Positions 44,237-55,443 of a stretch of 64,000 nucleotides of DNA are shown here, piece after piece. Position numbers and translations under genes: made by a program. Position 1 is the first letter of the stretch; every line of letters starts with the position of its first letter. The stretch is from Punctularia strigosozonata HHB-11173 SS5 (Eukaryota; Basidiomycota; Agaricomycetes; Corticiales; Punctulariaceae). The notes below the pieces were generated by a model, which worked only from the letters and a program-made list of their open reading frames with translations, ran no database searches and had not been told where the DNA came from. The DNA lies in contig NW_006767433.1 of assembly GCF_000264995.1 (NCBI RefSeq), positions 2,433,074 to 2,497,073 of the forward strand, read 5' to 3'.

Positions 44237-46486
44237 TCATCGCATTTCTGTCTGCTGTTTCGTCCCTTTCCAGTCCGTGGCAGTAGATTTCATACGTTCA
44301 GGGAGTGTTGTCCATAATTGTGGTAGATAATTCCTAATCCTATCCAGTATTTCTTCTCCACGGCCAGAAGCACGGGCGAACTTTAACAGCGCATCGGCGG
44401 TCTCGACGTCCGGTTCCGCAGTTGAACCTTCACCGGCCATTTCTACGCAGAAGGCAGTGATAGCTTCGTCGAGCCATCCACACCTGCAGAGGCATTCAAT
44501 GTACGCGTTCCAGTTGCGAACATTGAGAGGGAAACGATGCGACCGTAACCCTTCCCAGATGGTTTTCGCAAGCTGGCCACGGTTACCGAATCCGCACGCA
44601 TCCATGATGATGCTCACGCTTGAGCTGTCGATCGATCCACGAAGGTACATCATTTCCCAAACGTTGTACGCATCAGTGATGTTGCCAACTTTCTGGTACG
44701 CGTCCATCAATTGGTTCCAGAGGGCGATGTCGGGGGTAACCGACGCATCGAGCGTGAGGTGTTGGTGCGTTTGCCGCAATGCATGTCGCAGGGCCCCCAG
44801 GGCGTGGAGTTCATCCTCGCGTTGTGGCGTTTTTCGAACGCGCGTAGCAAGTTGTGCTATCCGAACAAGCGGGAAAGAGTAAACTTGCGGGATGATTTCG
44901 TGGCCGTCCTGGATCATGTCTTGTACCATGTCAAAATAGTGGGATAGAGATGGCGGCTGAATTCCAAAAGGGAGCCGGCAGAAAGCGGATAGAACATCCA
45001 GGAACCCACGGGCATCGAAGGACGCTGTGGGAGATGTCCTCATGAACCGGTAGATTTCGAAAGCATCCTCGAAGTCTGATGCGACCCGCATAAAAACCAC
45101 TGTGAGCTGTGCGAGCGTCATACTGTCCAGGGGTACCCGCCTGAGGTGCATGTCTTTGACCAGGGACACAGCAGTGGCAAAGTACTGCTGAGGATCCGAA
45201 GACGAGGCGATAGCCCTCAGCAGGTCGTTGTAAATGGCGGCGTCTGGACCGTGCGGCGACGGCGGGCCTCCAGGAGGATGCGCATGCGCCAAATCCTTGT
45301 AAAGGGCGAACACATCCCTCAGAGATGAGTCGGAGGGACGCATCAAATGGGCAGACGAAATGGCCCGTATCAGCTGGTGTACCATCCTGACGTCTGGCAC
45401 GACACCACGACTTTTTGACTGGTCATAGATGGCTTGTGCCCCACGAATGTCGCCTTTGGATATAGCGACCTTTATCAGGAAGGACCAAGCTCGTGCGCCG
45501 CCCTCTATTTCCCAAGCCTTCTCCAGGCGAGTCAGATCGCGTACGGTTGGGGAGCGCGAGAGCACCGCGAGTAGCGTCTTCAATGAAGGCTTGAAATCGG
45601 GCGTGGAACTTGCGAATGCAATTGCAGCTTGTATGTTCCGTCGTGCAGCTCTTGCTGCGATCTGATCAATGGTTCGCGCTGAAGGATCCGTGTCGATCTC
45701 ATCCGGTAGATCGAAAGCATCCCTATAAATGCGTTCAATCTCTCCTGCCGAGGACGGCAAACCCAGCTCCATGTACTCGTCATAGAGGGCACTCAGTGTC
45801 AGGGAGTCGTATGTCAGTCCAGCCTCTCGCATTTCCGAGATGAGCTCCGAAATCTCCCGTACGCGTGGGTTGGTCTTCATCATGGCATGTATGAGGATGC
45901 GATAAGTTAAGTTTGAGGGCGGTCGTCGGATGGATGCCATGTCGCGAATTATGCTGTGCATCAATTTTGTATCGGCCCTAGCGTCTGCACAGCACATCAG
46001 GAGCGTATGCCATTGATCGAGGGAGGGAGTGCAGCGATGGTCATCTTCATGCATAGTACGCAGCCAATGCCAGGCTTGTCGGAAATGTCCTGACTTGCAG
46101 AAGGAGTGAACAATGGATGAAATGGTTCCCTGATTAACATCATGATTGAAGAATGGTCGCATGTCCGACACGATGAGGGTCAAGAGCTCGATGTCGGAGG
46201 CTCGGCCAGAGCTCGCCAGTGCACGCAAGGTGTCATGAAGTTGATCCGGACTAAGCAAGGGTCTATCAACATCAGAACCGTCTTCAACGAGCAAAGCACG
46301 GATTTCGGAATAATGCTTGTGTATGTCTTCAATTTGACGAGTCCATACGGCAGAGTCGAAGTTGCGGACGAGGCCCGGAACATCCGTGGCCCTGGTGGTG
46401 AGTGACCTGAGGTGGGGAGGGACGGCAATGCACGGCTTCCGTGAACGTCGACAGACAGAGGTAAGTCGCCATGTGCGTCGGTACAT
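44237..46486 (-). CDS. Pentatricopeptide (PPR) protein, mitochondrial
   Basis: The frame is open to 46708, but that part overlaps the first exon of SEC61 gamma on the other strand and starts with TTG. The ATG at 46486 gives MYRRTWRLTSVCRRSRKPC, a basic amphipathic presequence, so this start is chosen, leaving 749 residues. The body is a run of 30-35 residue helical pairs, such as IVHSFCKSGHFRQAWHWLRT, TYRILIHAMMKTNPRVREIS and LWNQLMDAYQKVGNITDAYN, typical of PPR repeats. PPR proteins bind organelle RNA; fungal ones act in mitochondrial mRNA stability, processing or translation. No orthologue is proposed. Only about 80 bases lie between its stop and the convergent glycine dehydrogenase stop. 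Confidence 0.85.
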   Translation of the reverse strand: MYRRTWRLTSVCRRSRKPCIAVPPHLRSLTTRATDVPGLVRNFDSAVWTRQIEDIHKHYSEIRALLVEDGSDVDRPLLSPDQLHDTLRALASSGRASDIELLTLIVSDMRPFFNHDVNQGTISSIVHSFCKSGHFRQAWHWLRTMHEDDHRCTPSLDQWHTLLMCCADARADTKLMHSIIRDMASIRRPPSNLTYRILIHAMMKTNPRVREISELISEMREAGLTYDSLTLSALYDEYMELGLPSSAGEIERIYRDAFDLPDEIDTDPSARTIDQIAARAARRNIQAAIAFASSTPDFKPSLKTLLAVLSRSPTVRDLTRLEKAWEIEGGARAWSFLIKVAISKGDIRGAQAIYDQSKSRGVVPDVRMVHQLIRAISSAHLMRPSDSSLRDVFALYKDLAHAHPPGGPPSPHGPDAAIYNDLLRAIASSSDPQQYFATAVSLVKDMHLRRVPLDSMTLAQLTVVFMRVASDFEDAFEIYRFMRTSPTASFDARGFLDVLSAFCRLPFGIQPPSLSHYFDMVQDMIQDGHEIIPQVYSFPLVRIAQLATRVRKTPQREDELHALGALRHALRQTHQHLTLDASVTPDIALWNQLMDAYQKVGNITDAYNVWEMMYLRGSIDSSSVSIIMDACGFGNRGQLAKTIWEGLRSHRFPLNVRNWNAYIECLCRCGWLDEAITAFCVEMAGEGSTAEPDVETADALLKFARASGRGEEILDRIRNYLPQLWTTLPERMKSTATDWKGTKQQTEMR

Positions 46487-46645
46487 AAGCCTAGGAACTA
46501 TATCAGCATCCGCCTCTATAAGACGACTTCCGTCTCGGACTAACCAGCGCTTGAACAAGAGGTCGGAAATCGGGCACAGCCACCAAAGCCCTTCCACGTC
46601 GACCACCGCCAGCGCCCTCCTAGCTTCACCTTCCCTTGTCCCACA
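46487..46645. promoter_or_regulatory. Divergent promoter, PPR gene and SEC61 gamma
   Basis: 159 bases separate the preferred PPR ATG (46486) from the SEC61 gamma ATG (46646). The compact layout implies shared upstream control. No individual element could be assigned. Confidence 0.5.
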
Positions 46646-47068
46646 ATGTCCGAGAAACTGCGCGAATATCTCGAGGTCCCCCAGCAATTTGTTCAGGATG
46701 GAAGACAAGTCAGCTACCGTGCATGTTTCTGCTTCTTTGTGACTGAATTTCTACGTTGCAGTTCATGACACGGTGCACGAAGCCTTCGCGCAAGGGTACG
46801 CGCAATGCCATCTCAACATCATCAAGCATTGCTGATCAGCACAGAGTTCACCCAAATATGCAAAGCCGTTGCCATTGGATTTTCTATCATGGGCTTCATC
46901 GGATATTTTGTGAAGCTAATTCATATTCCCATGTGAGCCCGAATCTCTGCTGGCAGTTTAGTCACTCACAGCACGTCCGTGCACTACAGAAACAACATCC
47001 TAGTGTTTGTCCTGCTGCAATCTGCGACTAACAAACGACACTCATCCGTTCTTAGGGGAGGCGCATAG
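46646..47068 (+). CDS. SSS1: SEC61 gamma / Sss1 translocon subunit (five exons)
   Basis: Exons 46646-46708, 46762-46795, 46845-46932, 46990-47004 and 47056-47068 join in frame to a 70-residue protein: [20 protein letters not shown] at the start, then [37 protein letters not shown] and INNILVGGA. Every intron has GT and AG ends. The single C-terminal membrane helix and the KPxRKEF motif are diagnostic of Sec61 gamma/SecE. It clamps the ER protein-conducting channel together with Sec61 alpha. No single reading frame covers it, so it is easily overlooked. The fourth exon is only 15 bases. Confidence 0.95.
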
Positions 47069-47302
47069 ACACTTCCGCTTGCTTGTTGTTGGGTACACCC
47101 GAGCTGCACACCGTGCTTATTTATTCTGATTGTGGAATCCGTTGCCCGTTCGTTCTTGCCTGTGTTCAAAGATATGCAAGTTACCAAACTCCGATGTGGT
47201 CACGGTCGAAGCAAGCTTGAACCTACCCTGGGGAAAACATGAGCTTTCTCGGGCGATCGAATGGCACTGACACAGGTTTATCCACAAACACACGGCATGT
47301 AC

Positions 47303-50300
47303 CTAAGCAGTAGTTGAATCTGGTATTAGAAGCAGCCCAAAACGAGCTGCGGGTTTGATCAATTCGACTGGAGGGAGTAACCGCGTCTCCAACCCGGTTG
47401 ATTTTAGTAAACTTGTTTCCTTCGCATCTGGAGGCATGAAGGGCTCGAGGAGCACCTGGCTTCGCACGAAGTGCTCAGACAAGTGCTTGTCTGCATCTGC
47501 TGCGGTGATAGCATCATGGCTCAGCTGAAGTGGGATAGTCATCGAAGGTGCTCTTCCTACAAAATGTTCGACGCACCTGGTTCCGCAGCTCTGAGATCCG
47601 GTCCCGCAAGCCCTTGGATAGCTCGCCACGGTCATCCTCCGCTATGGCAAGTTTCACCAGATGATCAACGAAGCTCAAATCCCAGCATCTACGCGCGCAA
47701 TCCTTTGCACTCGCTTTGGGTTCTAGCAGACGCGTGCAGAAATCACGCAAAGTTTGCTGTGCGACGACGGTCCGCCGCCTGTGCGACTTAGAGAGACCTA
47801 ATTCGTGAATCGATGTCGACAGAGTCTTGAAGCAGTCCAGCAACGCAGCCGAAGGTTGCGCCGGCCCTGTCGTAGCTAAGTACGGGGCAAGGTGTCAGGC
47901 TATAGCATCCACACACCGGTTTCAGTTGTGCCGCCACCACACCGAGCGACACGCTCATGATATAGTAGAGCTGCGTTAAGTACTGTGTCATGACGCCACT
48001 GATCGAGTGTGCGCTGGTACAGTCCTTGGGCCTTCTCCCGAAATGCTATTGGACACACGATTAGCGCATTGCTGAGTAATTAGGTACCGGAAGTTGTACC
48101 TGACTGAGCACGCTGACTACCACCTAGCGAAGGCACAAAGACAGGGGACTCCGCGAGATCGTTCGCCACACGACCGATGAGAAGCATTCGCTCGATGCCA
48201 TGGCCTAGCTGCCGTTGTTAGGAGGTAGATCACCCTGAGGGAGCGCGGCAGACCTGGAATCGCAGTGGCATCACTGAAAGCATCAATCATCGCCCCCAAT
48301 ATAACTGTATATAGTTGATCTGCCTCGGGCTCATATAACCGTTTCATCGTATTGACCAATTCTCTGGCAAGTCCGTTGAACGCTTGCTCCATCGCAAAAA
48401 TGGGGTTATTTACCTGGTCTCTTGATCAGCACCGTTCAGATAATCCAATCCTGTCCGTATCTCTCTAACTGAATCCTCCACAACAATCAATATGCGAGCC
48501 ACTGGAGCTGACCGCCCTGCGACTTGATGCTTCAGAGCAACTCTATACCGTTCATGGAAAGAATCCGCGGGAAACTCCGAGGCATCGTGCGTATACAAAG
48601 AGGCTTGCGAGCTCTCGTTATTACGGTCTATTATATGCTCAATGAGTCGAACTAGACCAAGCTGTAACTGCAAACACACCTGAGTCTTCCAAAGCCCGCT
48701 GTAACTGTTTTCGAAACAATGACGCAGATGAAGCTAATGATTTCGACCATATCGAGGACGCATGTGCACAACAAACGCCGTCTAACATTGACCGTAATCG
48801 TCGCCTTTCGGTCTCCTCCAGCACTTCATCCGCTTCAAGCCACATTCTCAGTGCACGTCGTAGTGCCCACAATTGCCTGACGCTGTCAAGTTCTGTAACC
48901 CAGCGGCTCAAAGCCTCGTTCACGGCGCCCAGTGTCCTCTGGAACCATGCATCAATCTTGTCCGCGAGTTCGCCGCCTGTGACAACAGTGGTCGGTGAAT
49001 GTAAGTCGATATAAGGTCTGTATCTCCGGAGATTCTGTGGTAAAAGCTGAGATTGGGTGGGAGAAGGAAGTGTTGATAGAAGTTTTGGGGTGTTTAAACG
49101 TAACTCTTCAGGTATTCGATCACAATATGGACTCGACGAGTCAGCCTGCACGTAATCAAGGACCTGTCGGACAAGTGACGGGTGTTGATCGGGTCCATCA
49201 GCGAATACACCTCTCGCACAGCCAACAGTCATCGACATAAGTGCGAATGCGCGTTCGATGGCTTGGCGAATCTCTCTAAAGATCTTCTTCCTTGATTTCT
49301 GCGGGGAAATGCCATTCGGGATGAGCTTGTCCGAATTGCCGTGGCCTGGTTGACGTGACGACGGAAAGCTGGCTTTATGGGCCGTGGATGCCAGCATTGC
49401 TTGGGCCGCTTTCGAGCGCTGTGTGAGCAGAACTGAGATAGTTTCTGTCAAAGGTTTTGAGTCAAGGAGGTGTAGCGCTAAGACGACCGAGCACACGGCC
49501 TACACAACCTCTTTAGGCCTTGCGTATTGATGAAGATTATGTGACGCACCTCAATCGTTAAATTGCATTCCCTTAGCGAAAGAGCGGCCCTATGTCCGAT
49601 CTGTGAACGGAAATGTGCTATAGTTTCCCATTGCCGCTTGATCAGGGGAAACTGCTCCTACTCATCGGTCAGCATGGAACAGAAAATAGTGTATGAACTT
49701 CTCCAACCATGACATCGGTGTCTGGCCAGCCTTCTTCTTCCATGTCGTCGGTAGACAACCCCCGATACGCCACCCGGGCAAGGAGAAAGAGCCAAGTAGC
49801 TTGGAAGTACTTTTTGGACTCGATCAACCGCCACAGGTGCTCTGGGGAGTCCAGTAGCAGCTTGACATGAGCTGCCAATGACTGGAGCGAGTCAACTCGA
49901 ACATCTAAGCGTATTAGCAACGCAGGGCGCGCATGCAAACGGTGAAACCGTACCATCTCCCCCCGCGGGAAGGTTGAGACTCGCTTGTCGGAGGATATTT
50001 GGATTTGATACTACTTCTTTCATTTCTACGAGTGAGCGTTGAACACGTCTGGATGATTCCGCGATCGCGATGATGGATGCCGATGCCTGTAGCAAGTCGC
50101 GGTATCTTTCCCTATTCTTTCAAGGCGAACTATGAGAATCGAAGTTGAATTTGGCGAGACTGTAGCATCACGGACCCTACCATGAGCCGAAGCTCGGACT
50201 GCTTTGCATTGGCATCGGCTCTGGGAATCTGACTTGAATGGACGGTTGAATCATTGCCTTAAGGTACGTACTTCAATTTCTCTTGTATCGTTCTCACTTC

Positions 50301-50519
50301 CGCCACGGTGTGTCTAACAAACAGTTCATCTGGTGTCACAGCCGGTTCGGAATGGTCAACATCCTCCGAGACCGAGAAGCTTTGGGGTGGCCAAGTGGGC
50401 CCAGTCTTGCGCTGCGCCCTCGCTGCGGACAGCACAGTTGAGGAGGACGCAACATTGGCACTGGGCGAGCTGGTAGTGCTCTGAAGCGCGACTGAGGATG
50501 TTGAAGGCCGTGGAGACAT
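47303..50519 (-). CDS. COG1: Conserved oligomeric Golgi complex subunit 1
   Basis: The ATG at 50519 gives a Ser/Thr-rich N-terminus followed by TPDELFVRHTVAEVRTIQEK, the Vps51-like helix of COG1. Exons then give LLQASASIIAIAESSRRVQR, HLWRLIESKKYFQATWLFLL, QFPLIKRQWETIAHFRSQIG and LSRWVTELDSVRQLWALRRA. The C-terminal exons give RYRVALKHQV, LSFVDHLVKLAIAEDDRG and LLPPVELIKPAARFGLLLIP, ending at 47303. This pattern, particularly QWETIAHFRSQI, marks COG1, a tethering factor for retrograde vesicles in the Golgi. About nine introns; some junctions in 47850-48640 are uncertain. Tandem with the TMEM115-like gene upstream. Confidence 0.85.
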
Positions 50520-50672
50520 CGCAAGAAAGGTTACATACGACACCACGTTCTCCAGCAGTCGACGTTGGCTTAGGGTTAAGGTTATCCGACGTCGCGACGA
50601 TTCGCACATTATATCGAAAGTATAAGTACCGTATACTGGACCATCGATAATTCAATCCTCAACACATCATGC

Positions 50673-51970
50673 TTATACCTTTTGAATAGACCCGTTCTCG
50701 CTACTTTCTTGCGGATTCGCCGCATCAGAGGACGAGGAAGCAGGCACGACGGGTTGAGCAGCTTGATGTGAGTTTGCGAGTCGTTGATCAAGCGCTTTCA
50801 AGGCCATTGCCCTACAGCACACCAGTTACGTCCTGCCATCCTCTAACGGCTGGCGGGGGAGACTGACCTTCTTCGCTCCGCTTCTGCCCTGGCACCGCCC
50901 GGAAGCTGGGCATATGCACCAGCTTCAACGTCCAAGGTGGCGCCCGGGATTAGATGGAAGCGGTTGGCAAGATGGTGGGCTGTATTAGAGAGGACAGAGA
51001 TCGGGGCACTGCGACATATTAGCGATAAGTTCACGATCTTCGATACAAGACCCACTGGACGAAGGGCGGAAACCATTGGATGAACGCAAAGGTCTCGCTT
51101 CGATCACCATAAACAGGCCCTCCGTCTACGGTGTCCCCCGTGTTCTTCTTGTAGAACCGGAGGTAAATCCAGGATACAAGCCTGAGTTGAGGGTGAACAG
51201 AGGTTCATCCAGGCACGACGATTTGACTCACCACGCGAATTGTATGATGATGAATGGACATTGAAAGCCCACTAAACCCATAACTGTTGAGAACGTAAGA
51301 TAGGCCATGGGAAGTGCCTGACAAGCATCAAGGACTGCAAAACGATCATATTGGCGACAATACCTTGACCCGCGCTTTGAGGATGCCAAACACCTGAACC
51401 TGATGCTCAGGAATGAGTTGCGTGAATGCCACAAGTATTCCGGTTTGGAGCGCCATTTGACCATGATATTCCATCCCGAACCCATGAGTAGGTCAGCGCG
51501 GCAATCTTGATGATTATGCGAGGTTAGGCTCACAAAAATGTGGGGCTCCGAAGGACAATATATTCGATCCAGTTGAATGCAAGGGCAATCACATTCGATA
51601 TGGCAAGTGTGACGACGATAAATTTGGCGGTTTCAATTGCTCCCCACAATCTCTCTAAGTATCGCAGAGAAGGTGGTATGACGAGTATCGTTACTAGCAG
51701 CTACGGTTGTTTGCGATGAGCTCGCGGGACAGCAGGAGTCAATGTCTTGCATACCTCTATGACGGTTGTTTCCACTAGGCCAGATGTCACGAGGGTCCAT
51801 GGATAGAAAAGACTTTGACCAGGTATCAGGGTGAGGTAAGGAGTGGTCCCACCGCGACCGTAGCGAATCCAGAAGTACAGCAGTGATAAAAACACAGTCC
51901 CAGCAGTCCAGGCACGCGTGACGGGCGGCGTGGAGACAATGTAGTGGACAGGAGAAGACAGAACAACCAT
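50673..51970 (-). CDS. TMEM115-like (DUF1751) rhomboid-fold Golgi membrane protein
   Basis: The ATG at 51970 gives MVVLSSPVHYIVSTPPVTRA, then LTLIPGQSLFYPWTLVTSGL and VETTVIE, the DUF1751 signature. Following exons give RYLERLWGAIETAKFIVV-like hydrophobic sequence, SNVIALAFNWIEYIVL, GMEYHGQMALQTGILVAFTQ, VLNSYGFSGLSMSIH-region frames and RFHLIPGATLDVEAGAYAQL. The tail MALKALDQRLANSHQAAQPV ends at 50673. Rhomboid-like fold without the catalytic Ser/His; the animal homologue TMEM115 sits in the Golgi and affects retrograde transport and glycosylation. Its neighbour COG1 also acts at the Golgi. Exon edges in 51080-51700 are approximate. Confidence 0.82.
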
Positions 51971-52121
51971 CTCTTCAGTTGTAAATGCCTGGTAGTATTA
52001 CCTTGCGTGAAGCTCCAGAGGAGCTCGAGTTGGACGCGCGCACTCAGACAGCGACGCTCGGTGCAATGAATGATACACGTGACTACCCCCGCCTTGCTTC
52101 CCGACTTTGCATGTCCTCCGC
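51971..52121. promoter_or_regulatory. Divergent promoter, TMEM115-like gene and FAM32A
   Basis: 151 bases between opposite ATGs. Likely one shared promoter; no motif assigned. Confidence 0.5.
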
Positions 52122-52666
52122 ATGTCCGACTATGACTTCCGCCCCGGGGGGTCGTTGAAGTTGAAGGGTGGTGTCACTGAGGGGGGTATTGTGAAGAAGT
52201 GTGTCCTCGATCCTCATGACGAATGAGCACCGCTGACGATATCCTAGAAAGAAGAAAGGGAAGTCCCATTCCAAAGTCGAGAAAGAACGCGAACGGGAAA
52301 GAGCGGAAGATACGCTGCGCAAAGAGGAGGAACGGAGTCGTTCAGGAACTCCCTCAGGCAGCAACAAGGACCTTCCAGCGGTTTCCGGTAGCAATGAGAA
52401 GAAAACCGAAGCCGAGAAACGATTCGAAGCTATCCAGCGCCAACGGGTGAGTGGGATTCACGTATGAACCATTGAGTGAGGCTCATACAGCTTTAAGATG
52501 GCTACTCGTGTGGCTAAGCTCGCCAACAAAACTCACAAGGACCGAGTTAACGAGTTCAACGCCAAACTAGAGGCCCTGAGCGAGCACCATGACATCCCCA
52601 AAGTAATCCCATCCTCTCGGATTCTCGCCACCTCACTCACCACTCTCGCAGGTTGGGCCAGGATAA
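52122..52666 (+). CDS. FAM32A-like nuclear protein
   Basis: Exon 1 from 52122 gives MSDYDFRPGGSLKLKGGVTE and GGIVKK. Exon 2 is a long Lys/Glu/Arg-rich stretch with KKKGKSHSKVEKERERERAE and ends TEAEKRFEAIQRQR. Exon 3 begins MATRVAKLANKTHKDRVNEF and has NAKLEALSEHHDIPK. A last intron leads to VGPG and the stop at 52666. The N-terminal GGSLKLKG and C-terminal HKDRVxEFNxxLExLSEHxDIPKVGPG pattern is that of FAM32A, which in humans stabilises the late spliceosome. About 150 residues, normal for the family with a longer charged linker. Confidence 0.9.
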
Positions 52667-52940
52667 CACCGAGCGGGTGTTCTCGAATCAGCTTGTTGTT
52701 GCGTGGGTGGCGGCATTTGCTTGCAGGGTACAGTACACTACTTCCAGGCGGTCCTTGGTCCTCGTGTTCGTCGCCTTGGGGCTGTCATGTATTTTGCGAA
52801 TGCTCCTTGTATGATAGCTTGGAAAACGTGCGAATCATTCGTGTAATCTCCAATCTCGGGAGTTCAAATAGACATGACGAAGTCCAATCAGAGTGCTTCT
52901 TTGCTCCTACCCTCAACAAGGCTCGCTTGCTGGCGCTGCG

Positions 52941-54980
52941 ATGAAAGCGCCTGTAGCCCCGACAGTCCTGAAACCAGACAAGAAAGGCCATGTTTGTCCG
53001 CCGTCCAACGCCACGCATCCGTCGGGTCGCTGGGAAACCTTATTCGTATACGCATTCATATGCAAGTTTACACCCTTGAAGGCGAAGGTTGAGGGTTTGG
53101 AATCACCTCAGGAGTACGCCGGCCCTCTTTTATCCGACTTCATGGTCCAAGGCTGAAGGGGCGTCGCGTTCATTGTCGTCAGCTTCGAGGATGCGCTGCT
53201 GTCGCCTGAAGCCACCAATGTCATGACTCAGATTCTTTCGCGTTTTGTCACCAACCTGCGTCCGCAGACGCGTAATTTGAGGTGAGCTCGTGTCCTAGCA
53301 CGGTTCCATACTGATCATCATATTTACGGTCATCGTCAATCATTACAGCACGGATCAGATCTCCAGCACGGTGGCCGCCGTACTGGGCGAATATTTCAAA
53401 ACCTCGGAGAGGACTGTTTTCTGGGACGAGAGCTTGCATGCCAATGTGGACCCCTTCTTGAACTTACCCGGGGGATTCTTCTCTGCGGACTGGGATCTAA
53501 AGGTTCGTTTGTACATTATTCATGCCCTACAATAACTTACGTGCTGCAGCTCAAGATCCTGCGACAGCTAGTTGAGCTTCAGTTAACTCACGGCACAGAA
53601 ATCAAGGGCATCATCGATAGCGCGTGGGGCGTCGTCCACAACAAGCACAAAAGAAAGGAACCGTCGTCAGCGCCACCCCTACCCGACCCCAGCGACCCTC
53701 ACTCACGGGAAAACCTGCAACTGCTGCCCGTAGGCCAGGACATCACGCGTAAACGATATTGGATTGCGGACGGTACGTGTTGTCCGTTGTTAATAATCCG
53801 CCATGTGCTCCCACCACCGGGTCATTTCTGTCTCTTTGGGGGTCCGCCGCACCAACCTCATGTCCACGCCACGCACTTACCGCTCCAAACCCGCAGATTC
53901 TCCACGTGTATGGGCATCAACGAATCCGTGGAAGATCACGGCGGGGTTTGAGGTCGTATCATCCAGCCGAGAAGAATACATGGCTGCGATTGAGAAGTTG
54001 AAACAAATGGCGCCTCAGAGTGTGAAGAAGCGCCTCGAAGTTGCACACGCAGCTCTGGTTCTTGCTCTCGAAGAGCGGGTTGAAAAGATCGACGCAGAGC
54101 TGGCGGTGAGTGTGCGGCGGTTCCGTGCTTCTTCTCGCCCAGATACATGAGACATGCGTTCGGCATGATATTGTTGGGCCGTATTCCATTTTTATGACTG
54201 TTGCTAACGATTCCTCTGGTAGCGCGTGGCACGTGTCCGGAAGAAAATTCAGCAACGTCAAATCCTCATGGCTCAAGCGGAGATTCGTGAAACAAGGACA
54301 CGTCGACAGACACGTCGACCTGACTACGTTTACCAGCATGAAGACCCTGACAGTGACGTGTGTGATGGTTCATTTCTTCCGTCCCTTTTCTGGAATAAAG
54401 ATTGCAGGACGATATGGAGGAAGACTACCAGTACAAAGAAGAACACGACGACGACGATTATGATTCAGTCGTCGAAGATGGAGGACCTAGTAATGGTCGT
54501 CGCAATGGGAACGGAAGGCGCCGCTCTACCCGGACCGTCACAAATGGCTATCGCCAAGATGTCGATGATTGGTCTGACTGGCGCGGAGAGAGACGCTCGG
54601 CACGACTAGGCGCTCCTCCTGAAACACGGGGCGAGGGCCCTGCACCAAAACGTGCACGAACCCATGACAGTAGCGCCAGCGATGGCGGTTCGGCCGTATC
54701 TGTGGCTGCAGAAACCCGAAACCAGCGACAGGGTGCGGCGGTGCTCAAACCGACGGAGACTGCTGTGGATCAGGTGGGAACAAAGAAAAAAAGCAAATAC
54801 TGGTTTTACGCTGTTGAGCCAGTTCCTGGAGCCACTATCGACCAGTCGGAGCCAGGACCTCCGACTTCATCGAACGACGCCGATTCCTCGAGCGGATACG
54901 GCGAGGGCGGGAATGGACACGTGAAGCAAAGCCCGCAAGATAGCAGCATTTCACTATCCTTAGATATGGATGGATCATGA
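52941..54980 (+). CDS. WHIM-domain chromatin protein
   Basis: The ATG at 52941 gives MKAPVAPTVLKPDKKGHVCP and then SGRWETLFVYAFICKFTPLK. Later exons give VMTQILSRFVTNLRPQTRNL, TDQISSTVAAVLGEYFKTSE, LKLKILRQLVELQLTHGTEI and the WHIM-like LLPVGQDITRKRYWIAD. A coiled coil (RVARVRKKIQQRQILMAQAE) precedes an acidic stretch (EEDYQYKEEHDDDDYDSVVE) and a disordered C-terminus ending at 54980. The helical N-terminus plus a G-x-D-x-x-x-x-x-Y-W core resembles the WHIM modules of ISWI-associated subunits (Itc1/Rsf1-like). A role in nucleosome spacing is inferred. About six introns. Confidence 0.75.
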
Positions 54981-55443
54981 TTCGGGTTAGGTATCGGCAC
55001 ATATCTTACAAACATCGTATTCGGCAGTTCTTTACATTCGAGAGCGACCTACAGGGTATACCACATACATCATCGCATATACTATCCATACATTGACCAT
55101 AACTTAATCTACCGTTTGACTGTCCGGTGTGTCATTGATGGTAGAGCAATCTATGGGATCAATTGCAGCTGCAGCTTATATATATGCTAGAAATACCCAA
55201 GGTGCCGGTGTCAGCTGCCTTGCTGTACCAACTATTGCCAGAACCTTATTCGTAAATATAGTGGCGTATGTCATTCGACTCATGGTAGGTAGATAGGTCA
55301 TGGTGGAACAACGGGCGCGGCAATAAAATGCAGGACGGAACTGTCGATGTCGAGTTTCATCGGCGTCAGCGCTGATTGGAGGATGCAGCTTGAGTCGATT
55401 AGAGAAAGACGCGGCAACGCCACCGAGGTTTGCGCCGTCACCG
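54981..55443. other. Intergenic stretch upstream of MIP
   Basis: About 460 AT-rich bases, then GC-rich sequence near the MIP start. No gene seen. The MIP frame is open a little further upstream of the chosen ATG but only with TTG. Confidence 0.55.

Noticed and set aside
46487-46708. N-terminal extension of the PPR frame
   Set aside because: It begins with TTG and covers the first exon and upstream region of SEC61 gamma on the opposite strand; the ATG at 46486 yields a good mitochondrial presequence.
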